64,000 nucleotides of DNA from Lactarius indigo (Eukaryota > Basidiomycota > Agaricomycetes > Russulales > Russulaceae): positions 62,001-126,000 of the forward strand of contig JAFKAC010000030.1 of the NCBI GenBank assembly GCA_025766275.1. The letters run 5' to 3'. Positions 1-9,753 of this stretch are shown piece after piece; the first letter of the stretch is position 1, and every line of letters starts with the position of its first letter. Made by a program: the position numbers and the translations under genes. Under the pieces are notes generated by a model, which saw nothing but the letters and a program-made list of their open reading frames with translations, was not told where the DNA came from and made no database searches.

Positions 1-1007
1 GGAATGGGAAGGAAAATGGAGACGATCCGGGACACGGCCTTCACATGTCTGAGCTTCTTCTCGTGAATCGAAGAGGAGAAAATAGGGAGACCGTTGGGGG
101 ACCTTAGTAGGTCACGAAACGTGAATTGGAGGAGTACACGCACCTCCCCTCTCAGTGACTTCCCTCACCCAACTAATTTCTCGCCCCCTTACCCCTAAGC
201 ACCACGAGACATGATAGCACATGGTGAGCATCGGCTAAGCAAAAAAGAAATAGTCAATACAAAGGACGCAAAATGTCTTGACGCAATGCACTGGCACTCG
301 TAACCAAACCTAGTAAATTGGACCGCTCCCAACATCCAATCATTTCACCAGCCAGTACCTTGGACAAATTGCGATTGAGGGTGACGATGGGTCATGAAAC
401 TTGAGCTATGGGGGGAGTTAAGTAAGAATTGTCATTGCAGCATGAAACACGCACCAATGCAGCACCATACCACATAAGTATTTTCCTGCTTCCATTTCCC
501 AGAGAGACTTTCAAATAGAGGGACTAGAAGTATGCAGAGACGAGAGGAACGTTGACTCGGATAAATTTATGTGTATTGTCCATTTCTGGTGCTCAGAGCA
601 ATCAAATTGAGCGACTGAGAAGAGAGATGGCAAGCCCCAGAAGGATATGACCACACAATCGTGCTCAACAGAAGCCGAGTCCTAGAAATGTCGAATGAAT
701 GGTGAGAATGAACTTGAGCGTTTAATTCGAAATTACGATGAGTTTGTGATGGCATAACGCATGGATCACATGTCACAACCGTACTAGTATGGGCCACCAA
801 TTCAGTTTGCAACTCATGCCAGTGTCAGACCTTTCGGACGAGTGCTCATCAGGACTAACTCAGTGTACAATTCCTATTAGCTCTCCCGTCCATGGTCACT
901 AACTTGGTGCTCATGACCACTGGATCGGCACCAATTTTGCTGCAGTGACCACATATAGATGGCCAGCATTGGTGAGTCCTTTTGCATCCCTCTCTTGCTT
1001 TATCCCG
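1..1007. other. No supported gene; upstream region
   Basis: Only short unrelated ORFs (up to about 80 codons) occur here, and I could not assemble convincing exons. The last few hundred bases should hold the promoter and 5' UTR of the DUF6698-like gene that starts at 1008. I see no clear TATA box, repeat or terminal inverted repeat. Confidence 0.5.
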
Positions 1008-2311
1008 ATGTCTCTAAAGCGCATACGGCCAAACGAGTCGGAAAATAGACGTGCGTCTCCCTGCTCAAGACTGTGGCCACCACTGCCGCAGACAAATTGG
1101 GTGCACCTTCAGAAACACGGTGGACCCCACCATCAGAGTCGCCCACGCTTCCAGACATCTCCACCTCCAAACCCCGGTTCCGGTGACGACGACAATCCCT
1201 CTCCTAGGAAGAGACAGAGGGAGGGGTCGGGGGACTCGGACAATGAGTAAGACTTTTATTTCCCATTCACAGACAAAAACCTGATGTAAGCCTATAGGAG
1301 TCCTATTGACCACTATGAGGACGCGTTAGCTCTCATCAATGACAAGCACTGGAAGAAGAAAGGGATGATTCTTGGTCGTTGTGTGGAGATGTGGGACAGG
1401 TTTAACGTGATGATCGATGAGGCTGTGTCCCGCGACCCTACCACTGACGAAGACGACATACACACTGAGCAGTAAGTTGTTTTCATAGTCATTGAAACAT
1501 CTGACCAACTGCTTTAGTTCGAACCAGCAATACAGGAAGTATCACCTCCTCACCAAGGTAGCACCGGAGATGAACAAGCTGATTTGGAGGGCTGGGGATT
1601 ATGCTTGCCCCGAGTTCTCCATCAACCTTGACTATATAGTAAGTCGTTAATCGCCTCGTATTGTTTCGCTGACTTTCTGTCATCACAGATTGACATTGGT
1701 CGCAAGCAAGCGCGCCGCACAGATGTGAGCGGCATCCGAAGTTCTATTGGCCTGTGGCCTTGCATCGACTGGGAACCTGCATTTCCTCGTTCGCGTCACC
1801 TCCTGGGTTTCAACCACCTTACGTCTGGTAGGCTCCTGTGTCCTATCACATTCGATTGGGACAACGTCAAGTGAGTTTTTTTTTATTGGCTTAGACACCG
1901 TATTCACTCAAGTCCTTAGCGTTCGTGAGGAACTTCGTCGTGGCATGCGAGAAATTACTGCCGCTGACCTTCCTTCCTTCCTCTGGCCAAAGGGAGTCTT
2001 CGAAATTAATGACTATTACAAGGGGTTTTTGTGTAGCGATTTGCTCATTGTGGTAAGCTTTTAAATTCGTTTGTGGATTCACCGCACTAATGATGTGTTC
2101 TAGGCATACAAACACGTCTTTATTTCCCCAAGTTCTGCAAGAGTGGCAAACAGATCATCGCGTGGAGGAAATGCAGCCTTACATAACATAGACTGGGTGA
2201 CATTCGAATCGATCGCCTACATTGCAACGTTGGTAAGTGAGCTCTCTACGTTTGTGAACTAAACTCAATGACATGTAGGTTCGTTTTGCGCTCTCCACCG
2301 ACCCCGTCTTT

Positions 2312-2938
2312 TGTTGATAAGTGACCCTTGCGCACTTAGCGGCTCGTACGGACCGGACTTGCAGCATGGACTGCTTTAGATTAGATATACAGGACTTGTA
2401 GATTAGATACTGTTTGATCTGTACAATCTGGACTTACCATTGCGTCATCTATGACATCACTGTACTTCTATGACATCATACATCCGGACTCTGCGTTGTA
2501 TAACGCTTTTGTACTTCTCTTTGTTCTTTACTTGGTATTATCTTTATTATGATGTCAGTATGATATCATGTAGTTCTGGACTCTCCTTGTTCTCCTTTCT
2601 CTTGTTCTCAAAGCGTCCACTCCCTTGTCCCTTTGTAGAACAATAGCACCTTTGTATTCTGTGACTAGCGTTACTTACCTTGTACTACTGTCACCCTCTG
2701 TAGGAGTATAAGTAGAGTACCATGTACGCTCCTGGTCCACATCAGTTCTCACTGTTTGTGTGCCAGGTAAGCTTCCTTCACTCCAATGTAACAACATCAG
2801 TTCTCACTGTTTGTGTGCCAGACAACCTCTCTTGCTTTCACCTGCTTGACACCCTGTGCTGCTTCTCAGTCACCTTCTATATCTCACCACAGTCTTATCA
2901 GTCCACTGTGAGTATAGTTCTTATGTGTCTGTTCATCA
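2312..2938 (+). repeat. 5' LTR of the copia element
   Basis: 627 bp with TG...CA ends. Downstream of the middle it carries TATAAGTAGAG (about 2707-2717), a plausible TATA box. It also holds two copies of a motif reading CAGTTCTCACTGTTTGTGTG about 60 bp apart (about 2743 and 2798), the first followed by CCAGGTAAGC, which resembles a splice donor. The 3' LTR at 8065-8691 reads the same base for base as far as I can compare. Confidence 0.95.
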
Positions 2939-2950
2939 GGTTATGGGCCC
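2939..2950 (+). promoter_or_regulatory. Copia minus-strand primer binding site, half-tRNA(iMet) type
   Basis: Immediately after the 5' LTR the sequence is GGTTATGGGCCC. This is the reverse complement of GGGCCCATAACC, the anticodon arm of eukaryotic initiator tRNA-Met. Drosophila copia is known to prime from an internally cleaved initiator tRNA with the same complement. Location next to the LTR and the exact anticodon-arm match are seen; use as a primer is inferred. Confidence 0.85.
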
Positions 2951-3722
2951 TGGTGCCCTAGCCACTCCACTTGGCTGGTCACTGTCTTCCTAGGAGGACA
3001 CACCAGGCTAAGGTCTGTCTGGGGCCTTACCAGCCTTGCCCAAGGCAGAGAGCAGTGGGGCGCCACTTGTCTCTGCTAAGGAACCTCCTGTGTATGTACT
3101 GCCCAGTAGTCCTACTTTCACCCCTACTGTTTTCCTAGCCCCTGCGCTATGCGCAAGGAGACTGGGTCTGGTAGCCCCTTAACTTCAAAATATCCAGGCG
3201 TGCATGGCCCACTGGGCTGTGTATTGTGGAGCTTAGCGCCAGCTGTCTCTGGTGCTCCACACTGGGCGCAGGATCTCCTCACCATGGGAGTGTAAAACCT
3301 GGTTCAGGCTCTGGGGGGTGTTCACCACTATGGTGTTCTGCAACCAGATACCTGCCTTGTAGCGGCAATGGGAAAGGATTCAGTAAAGCCACTTGTGGCG
3401 ATGAGGCAACCAACAGGCCGAGGAGGCTGAGGTAGACAGCCTTGGGCTCTGAAAGCATTCACTTCACCTTCCCCCTGACGCAAACCATTTGAGCTGTGTC
3501 TTAGACACATCCTGGCTGGCAGCTAGCTCATGGTATGGCAAAGGGACCCTCTCTCAACCTGGGCCTAGCCCTTGTATCACTGGCATACTATTAGGAGGCA
3601 GGACGCGTTAGCGTTCTGGCCTTACAGAATCACAGACAGGAGTGGTACCCCCTCTATCTCTATGTCTTGCAACTATGAAGCACTGTCGCTGACTGCTCCT
3701 CGGCGACAGATAAATCATCCCA
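2951..3722 (+). other. Copia leader between primer site and gag-pol
   Basis: About 770 bp without a long ORF separates the primer site from the gag-pol ATG. It contains several small ORFs and upstream ATGs. It probably holds packaging and dimerisation signals, but I can identify none by sequence. Confidence 0.5.
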
Positions 3723-6700
3723 ATGTCTGGTTCATCCTCTACCCCTGCTGCCGGTGCTGGTGCTCCTCCCAGCCCCACTGGTGGCTCTGCAGGAGGCTCA
3801 CTCCCTCCTCCTTCTGGATCCACACCCTCCACACGTCTCTCTCAGGCCCACAGTGCCAACTTCGGCATGCCATCAGGCATCCATCTCACTCAGTTTGACG
3901 GCACTGGCTGGAACGAATGGTCTGGGACCATTGAGGCTATCCTCACGCTGCATGAGGCTGAAGATGTGTTCACCTTGGACACACCCCCATCTGGTATCAC
4001 TACCGATGAGTGGGACTCAGTCCAGCGTCGCTCCAAGGCGTATCTCCGCCTTTACTTAAAACCAGATGTCTACTCCCTTGTGGCGGACAATATTGTCTAT
4101 GCCACCTTCAAGGCGAAGTGGGACAAGCTGAGAGACGTATATGCTGGTGCTTCGGGCAGCACCACTATCTTTAACTTGTGGATTCAGTTAACGCAAGCCC
4201 GCCTCGACGACTCAGCACCCATGGCCGCTCAGCTGGCCAAGCTCAATGAGCTAAGGGTTGCCCTTTCCAACGCGCAGATGGGTGTCTCTGACGTCCAATA
4301 CTGCCTCATTCTCCTCCACGCGCTGCCGCCCTCTTATGAGGTGTTGGCCTCCACCATCCTTGCCAGTGGGGCCCCTTCCGCACTCAAGCACGCTGAAATA
4401 ATTGCGCGCATAGTGTCAGAAGAAGCTCGCCGCGCCGGGCCCTCTGGCTCTTCCCTCAACAAGGTGGCCCCCATCAAGTCGACGGGCAAAAAGGGCAAGA
4501 AGGACCACTCTGGTCTGACTTGCCACTATTGCAACAAAAAGGGCCACATCAAGCCTGACTGCAGGAAGAAAAAGAAGGATGAGGCTGACGCAAAGGAGAA
4601 GGAGAAGGCAGGCAACAAGGCCGCAAATAGTCATATTCTTGTACCTACCACCGCCTCCATTAAGGAGGTCGAAGAGCCCGCCATAGACTGGGCTTCTCAA
4701 TCTATTTCTGTTGCCTTGTATGCTGCCTCGCGTGTGCGTTGGATGATGGACAGTGGTGCCACACACCACATTACACCACATCGGTCTGACTTCAAGGACT
4801 ACACCCCAACCAAAGGCACTGTACGCCTGGGTGACAAGTCCACTATAGACCAAGTGGGTGTCGGGTCTGTCGTCTTTACAACGAGCCAGGGTATCTCTAT
4901 CACCCTCAGCAATGTGCTACACCTACCGCAGGTGAAGACGCGCTTCTTGTCGACGCGCGCCCTAGCACAAAAGGGTGCTGAGATCGCCTTTGATAGTGGC
5001 TCGTTTAAAATATCTATCAATCAAAAGTGTGTGGCCAAAGGCTACCTTGAGGACAACCTTTACTGGTTGGACGCAGCCAGCGTCGGCCTCAATGCCCACA
5101 CAAAATCAAATGCTGCCACACTTGATATCTGGCATCAACGCATGGGACACATCTCCTCTGCGGCGCTGAAGGCGCATGGTCCCTCTGCCACTACTGGCAT
5201 GGACATAGATAGCTCTACCACGACCCACACAGTCTGTCGTGGGTGCGAGATGGGTAAATCCACTCGCCAACCCTTTTCTGCGTCCTCCACCAAGAGGACA
5301 ACTCGTCAATTTGAGATTGTGCACAGTGACCTCGCCGGTCCTATGCAAACTCAGTCCCTGCAAGGCTCAATGTATACAGCCACCTTCATAGACGACCACA
5401 CTAAGTTCACCATGGTCCACTTCCTTAAGTCGAAGGATCAGTTTGCTAAGTCGCTGCAAATGTATTTGGCCTGGGGTGAAACCCAGTCTGGCCATAAGTT
5501 GCGCGCTCTGCACTCTGACCGCGGTGGCGAGTACATGTCGAGTGTCACGCAGGACATTCTTAAGCAGAAAGGGATAGAGCATCACCTTACGATGCCGGGT
5601 TCACCACAGTCTAACGGAAAAGCCGAGCGGTTTAACCGCACCATTATGGATAAGGCAATGTCCATGCTGCACACAGCTGGCATGTCTAAAGGCTTCTGGG
5701 AGCATGCGGTGTGCGCAGCTGTGCACATCTACAACCGCTCTCCAGCCCGTGGGCTTAAGTGGCGCACTCCTTATGAGCTCTGGCACTCTGGCAAAGTGCC
5801 TGATGTCTCACATCTTCGCGTCTTTGGATGCAAGGGGTACATGCACGTACCTGCTGATAAGCGTCGCAAATTGGATGCGAAGGCCATTGAGGTCACGCTT
5901 ATCGGGTTTGAGCCCGAATCTAAGGGCTATAAGCTCTGGGACCGCTCAACCCGCTCCGTCCGAGTGTCCAGGGATGTGACATTCGACGAGAGTAGCTTCC
6001 CATCCCTTCAGGGTGCTGAGACACACCCCACACCTTCACCACCAGTCGTGCCTAGCACAACAGTGACTGCCGTGCCTCACCCGCCGGCGTTACCACCAAT
6101 GCGAGCCCCCTCCCCTGCACACTCCAGTAGTAGTGAGGAGGAGGATGTTGAAAAGCTCCTAGACCCCCCACAAGTCCAACCACGCCCCACCACTCCACCA
6201 CCTGCTTTACCAGCCCTGCCCACCACACCTAAACGTGAGCAGACCACTCCCACTTCACCCCCGCCGCGTCCTAGTGCAACGCGCATTATGCGCCATGTCC
6301 CTCCTCCCTCACCAGAAATGCCTGGGGGATTTGAGGATCGTGCACAGCGTAGTCAGCTGTTGCGCGAGATGGACAATGCACCAAGGCGCAGTGCTCGTGC
6401 CCCTGTCCCTAATCCGCGTTACTTCAATGCGGACAATGCGGCATGGCGCGGCAGGCGTCTGGGGTATGCGGAGTTACTGGCTGCTGCCTTTGTAGGCCGA
6501 GACCCTGCAACCTATGCAGAGGCCATGCGGTCTGCAGCTGCAGATGAGTGGACTAAGGCGTGTCAGTATGAAATGGACGCCCTAGCTAAGAATGGGACTT
6601 GGGAGTTAGTGGATCTCCCGCCTAATCGCAAGGCAGTAAAATCCAAATGGGTCTTTAAGCTCAAAGCGGATGGCCGCTACAGAGCTCGCTTGGTGGCTAA

Positions 6701-8045
6701 GGGATTCACGCAGATCCCTGGCGTAGATTTTGATGAAACCTTCTCTCCCGTCGCACGTTTTGAGTCGCTACGTTTACTTCTGGCGTTGGCCGCGCTGGAG
6801 GACTGGCACATCCATCAGATGGATGTTAAGTCTGCTTTTCTCAATGGCGTGCTTGACGAGGAGATTTACATGGAGCAGCCACAAGGTTTCACTGTCACTG
6901 GCTCTGAGACGAAGGTGTGTCGCCTAGTTAAGGCGATATATGGTCTCAAACAGGCCTCCCGCGCATGGAACTTGCAATTCCATGGAGTGCTCACTGCGCT
7001 CGGCTTTAAGCGGACGTTTGCTGATGCTGGCATATATGTGATGCCTCAACGGGAGGGGTATGATCCACTCTTCGTTATTGTCTACGTTGACGACATCACT
7101 ATACTGGGTCCCTCGTTGAGTGGAATCAAGCGTTTGAAGTCAGACTTGTCTGAACGCTATGAGATGACAGATCTCGGGGAGATAGAGTCTTATCTTGGTA
7201 TGCGCATTGTGCGCGACCGCTCCCTCAGACGCATCGAAATAGATCAGTCTGGCTACATCAAGGATGTCCTTGAACGCTTTGGCATGTCTGATGCCACACC
7301 ACACAACACACCCTTGCCCGCTGGTGCTGACGAGCACCTGGTTAAATATACGTCGCAGGCAACTGCCTCAGATATTTCCCACTACCAATCCTTGATTGGG
7401 AGTCTGCTTTATGTGCAGATTGGCACTAGGCCAGATATCTCCTTCGCTGTGTCACGTCTGGCACAGTACGCAGCAAATCCTTCACCACAACATCTGCGAC
7501 TTGCGCAGTATGTCCTGTCCTACTTAGTAGGAACTATGGATATGCGTATTGTCTATGATGGCGCCAATGGCGATGGCCTTCACGGCTACACTGATTCCAG
7601 TCTGGCTGATCAGACTGATGACCGCCACTCCACCTCTGGTTATGTGTTCCTACTAGCTAACGGTGCAATAAGCTGGTCTTCGCGCAAGCAAAAGACTGTT
7701 GCCCAAAACACAACGGAAGCGGAATACATGGCCATGACCGACGCGGCTAACCAGGCTGCGTGGTATCAGAGCTTCCTCACGGAACTCGGGTACGAGGTCG
7801 ACGACCCCATCCCACTTCATGGTGACAATAAGGGTGCCATTGACTTGGCCTTGAACCCTGTCACTGGGAGACGGTCTAAGCACATTGCCATACGGCATCA
7901 TGTCATTCGGGAGTACATCGAAAAGGGGACCATCACCCTCATTAGAACTCCTACTGTGGATATGGTTGCGGATGGCTTTACAAAGTCACTACCGCGTGTC
8001 CTGCTACAGAAGCACAACGATGACATGGGACTCTTGTGTACTTAG
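3723..8045 (+). CDS. Copia Gag-Pol polyprotein
   Basis: A single uninterrupted ORF of 1,440 codons encodes all retrotransposition functions. Domain order by residue: Gag about 45-250; CCHC zinc knuckle CHYCNKKGHIKPDC at about 266-279; aspartic protease with DSGATHH at about 341; integrase zinc region around WHQRMGHIS (about 470); integrase core with HSDLAGP (about 533), SDRGGEYM (about 598) and SPQSNGKAERFNRT (about 626); a Pro/Ser-rich linker about 770-890; reverse transcriptase with ARLVAKGFTQ (about 989) and catalytic YVDD (about 1120); RNase H with YTDSSLADQ (about 1288) and TEAEYMA (about 1331). All key catalytic motifs are intact. Gag and Pol are in one frame, as in most copia elements, so their ratio must be set by something other than frameshifting. 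The start is the first ATG of the frame. Confidence 0.95.
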   Translation: MSGSSSTPAAGAGAPPSPTGGSAGGSLPPPSGSTPSTRLSQAHSANFGMPSGIHLTQFDGTGWNEWSGTIEAILTLHEAEDVFTLDTPPSGITTDEWDSVQRRSKAYLRLYLKPDVYSLVADNIVYATFKAKWDKLRDVYAGASGSTTIFNLWIQLTQARLDDSAPMAAQLAKLNELRVALSNAQMGVSDVQYCLILLHALPPSYEVLASTILASGAPSALKHAEIIARIVSEEARRAGPSGSSLNKVAPIKSTGKKGKKDHSGLTCHYCNKKGHIKPDCRKKKKDEADAKEKEKAGNKAANSHILVPTTASIKEVEEPAIDWASQSISVALYAASRVRWMMDSGATHHITPHRSDFKDYTPTKGTVRLGDKSTIDQVGVGSVVFTTSQGISITLSNVLHLPQVKTRFLSTRALAQKGAEIAFDSGSFKISINQKCVAKGYLEDNLYWLDAASVGLNAHTKSNAATLDIWHQRMGHISSAALKAHGPSATTGMDIDSSTTTHTVCRGCEMGKSTRQPFSASSTKRTTRQFEIVHSDLAGPMQTQSLQGSMYTATFIDDHTKFTMVHFLKSKDQFAKSLQMYLAWGETQSGHKLRALHSDRGGEYMSSVTQDILKQKGIEHHLTMPGSPQSNGKAERFNRTIMDKAMSMLHTAGMSKGFWEHAVCAAVHIYNRSPARGLKWRTPYELWHSGKVPDVSHLRVFGCKGYMHVPADKRRKLDAKAIEVTLIGFEPESKGYKLWDRSTRSVRVSRDVTFDESSFPSLQGAETHPTPSPPVVPSTTVTAVPHPPALPPMRAPSPAHSSSSEEEDVEKLLDPPQVQPRPTTPPPALPALPTTPKREQTTPTSPPPRPSATRIMRHVPPPSPEMPGGFEDRAQRSQLLREMDNAPRRSARAPVPNPRYFNADNAAWRGRRLGYAELLAAAFVGRDPATYAEAMRSAAADEWTKACQYEMDALAKNGTWELVDLPPNRKAVKSKWVFKLKADGRYRARLVAKGFTQIPGVDFDETFSPVARFESLRLLLALAALEDWHIHQMDVKSAFLNGVLDEEIYMEQPQGFTVTGSETKVCRLVKAIYGLKQASRAWNLQFHGVLTALGFKRTFADAGIYVMPQREGYDPLFVIVYVDDITILGPSLSGIKRLKSDLSERYEMTDLGEIESYLGMRIVRDRSLRRIEIDQSGYIKDVLERFGMSDATPHNTPLPAGADEHLVKYTSQATASDISHYQSLIGSLLYVQIGTRPDISFAVSRLAQYAANPSPQHLRLAQYVLSYLVGTMDMRIVYDGANGDGLHGYTDSSLADQTDDRHSTSGYVFLLANGAISWSSRKQKTVAQNTTEAEYMAMTDAANQAAWYQSFLTELGYEVDDPIPLHGDNKGAIDLALNPVTGRRSKHIAIRHHVIREYIEKGTITLIRTPTVDMVADGFTKSLPRVLLQKHNDDMGLLCT

Positions 8046-8054
8046 ATTGTAGAT

Positions 8055-8064
8055 CACGGGGAGA
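8055..8064 (+). promoter_or_regulatory. Copia polypurine tract
   Basis: The bases before the 3' LTR read CACGGGGAGA, a purine-rich run abutting the TG of the LTR, as expected for the plus-strand primer. Confidence 0.6.
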
Positions 8065-8691
8065 TGTTGATAAGTGACCCTTGCGCACTTAGCGGCTCGT
8101 ACGGACCGGACTTGCAGCATGGACTGCTTTAGATTAGATATACAGGACTTGTAGATTAGATACTGTTTGATCTGTACAATCTGGACTTACCATTGCGTCA
8201 TCTATGACATCACTGTACTTCTATGACATCATACATCCGGACTCTGCGTTGTATAACGCTTTTGTACTTCTCTTTGTTCTTTACTTGGTATTATCTTTAT
8301 TATGATGTCAGTATGATATCATGTAGTTCTGGACTCTCCTTGTTCTCCTTTCTCTTGTTCTCAAAGCGTCCACTCCCTTGTCCCTTTGTAGAACAATAGC
8401 ACCTTTGTATTCTGTGACTAGCGTTACTTACCTTGTACTACTGTCACCCTCTGTAGGAGTATAAGTAGAGTACCATGTACGCTCCTGGTCCACATCAGTT
8501 CTCACTGTTTGTGTGCCAGGTAAGCTTCCTTCACTCCAATGTAACAACATCAGTTCTCACTGTTTGTGTGCCAGACAACCTCTCTTGCTTTCACCTGCTT
8601 GACACCCTGTGCTGCTTCTCAGTCACCTTCTATATCTCACCACAGTCTTATCAGTCCACTGTGAGTATAGTTCTTATGTGTCTGTTCATCA
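8065..8691 (+). repeat. 3' LTR of the copia element
   Basis: 627 bp, same ends and same internal sequence as the 5' LTR by eye. The host exon resumes with the duplicated TCTTT at 8692-8696. Confidence 0.95.
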
Positions 8692-9018
8692 TCTTTGTAC
8701 CTGGCGGCCAAGACCCAGTGACAGGACAGCACACTGGTTTTCCATACCGTGGCTTCTATCGTGAACTCCTTGTCTACAAGGATTTCATGGCGGTCGATGA
8801 GGAATTAGAAAGCCTCCTCCAGTGGTGGAACGAGTAAGTGGTTTTCCTATTTTCTATCTAGTCTATGCGCTAATCCGAATGCCAGGAAAATTTTCCCTCG
8901 CTCACTCTACGGTAACAGCGAGGATGTGAACTCGCACAGTGCAGGGGCAATCATGCGGGAGCAGGGAAAAGCAAAACGTGCTGCCCGTGAGATTGCCATG
9001 GGAAATACCTCAGAGTAA

Positions 9019-9752
9019 ATTCATTTTCTATACTAGTAGTTTGTTCTCGATAGATATAATGAACTTCAGATTTGGTCTCAGGCTGTTCCCTAAGTTGGTT
9101 GTGAGAAGGCTGCCGGCATGATGAAATATATAATACAATAGCATTGAGGTGACAATACGCTCATGACTCGACAATACCCCCATCATAATCATACGATGAA
9201 CCATTTACAAGGACCATATAATCCCGTCGTAATCATACAGCAACCCCTCTGTGTGCATCTCGTGAACGCGTTACTATGGCATTAGGCCTCCATTATGACC
9301 CACTCCCAATCAGGTCACAGCGAAACTGAAACCAACACATAATGAGTGTACAATCTGATAGCAACTTAATCCCTATGGCCTCACAATAAACTTATAACCA
9401 CATCGTGGGTCCCTCGCAATTCATGTGCAGCGGAATCAAAATTTGATTACTATTACCCCCTAACCCGACCACAACACGATCAGAATCAGCCAATAACGGG
9501 TGTGTGGCTATGATATAATTATATTATAACCCCCTTATAACCACCTTGTCGCTCTGTAACAACATGCTTACAATGTGACTATTCTGCTGTAATGATGGCA
9601 TCACTAAAATAATATAATATACGAGCCAGACACATTATGCTAAATAAGGGATTGTGGACATTATACAGGAAAAACGGATATTATAATGTGAAAACAGATA
9701 TTATATTCCATCATGATGGCATTGGAATTTCGCAGGGAATTTGCTGATGACC
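9019..9752. other. AT-rich stretch without a gene
   Basis: After the DUF6698-like stop codon come about 100 bp of likely 3' UTR. About 600 bp of strikingly AT-rich sequence follows, with TATAATATAAT-type runs and a near-palindrome around 9510-9531. A motif CGTAATCATAC / CATAATCATAC occurs twice (about 9185 and 9220). No ORF or clear terminal repeat is seen. It replaces the missing 3' end of gypsy-1, so it may be another inserted or joined sequence. Confidence 0.4.
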
Positions 9753-9753
9753 A

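Larger units (their letters stand above)
2312..8691 (+). mobile_element. Complete Ty1/copia LTR retrotransposon
   Basis: This 6,380-bp element has 627-bp LTRs (2312-2938 and 8065-8691) that start TGTTGATAAG and end GTTCATCA. It is flanked by a 5-bp target duplication TCTTT at 2307-2311 and 8692-8696. The primer site, a single 1,440-codon gag-pol ORF and a purine run before the 3' LTR are all present. By eye the two LTRs show no difference, which points to a very recent insertion. The gene order (integrase before reverse transcriptase) is that of copia/Pseudoviridae. The element looks structurally competent. Confidence 0.96.
1008..9018 (+). pseudogene. DUF6698-like host gene, split in exon 7 by a copia element
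   Basis: Eight exons can be assembled with GT-AG introns of about 46-52 bp: 1008-1246, 1298-1471, 1518-1638, 1689-1870, 1920-2052, 2104-2232, 2279-2311 continued at 8697-8833, and 8886-9018 (TAA). The N-terminal part is basic and Pro/Ser/Asp-rich. The core reads DWDNVNVREELRRGM, then FLWPKGVFEINDYYKGF, AYKHVF and YIATLVRFALS, and it ends in LLQWWNEKIFPRSLYG. I recognise this as the pattern of a function-unknown family expanded in Agaricomycetes, probably DUF6698; the family name is from memory. The reading frame runs exactly from 2311 to 8697 when the transposon and one TCTTT copy are ignored, so the gene was probably intact before the insertion. The insert is about 6.4 kb inside a coding exon, so the allele should be null unless the element is spliced out. 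Start chosen at the first ATG in frame with exon 2. Confidence 0.75.
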
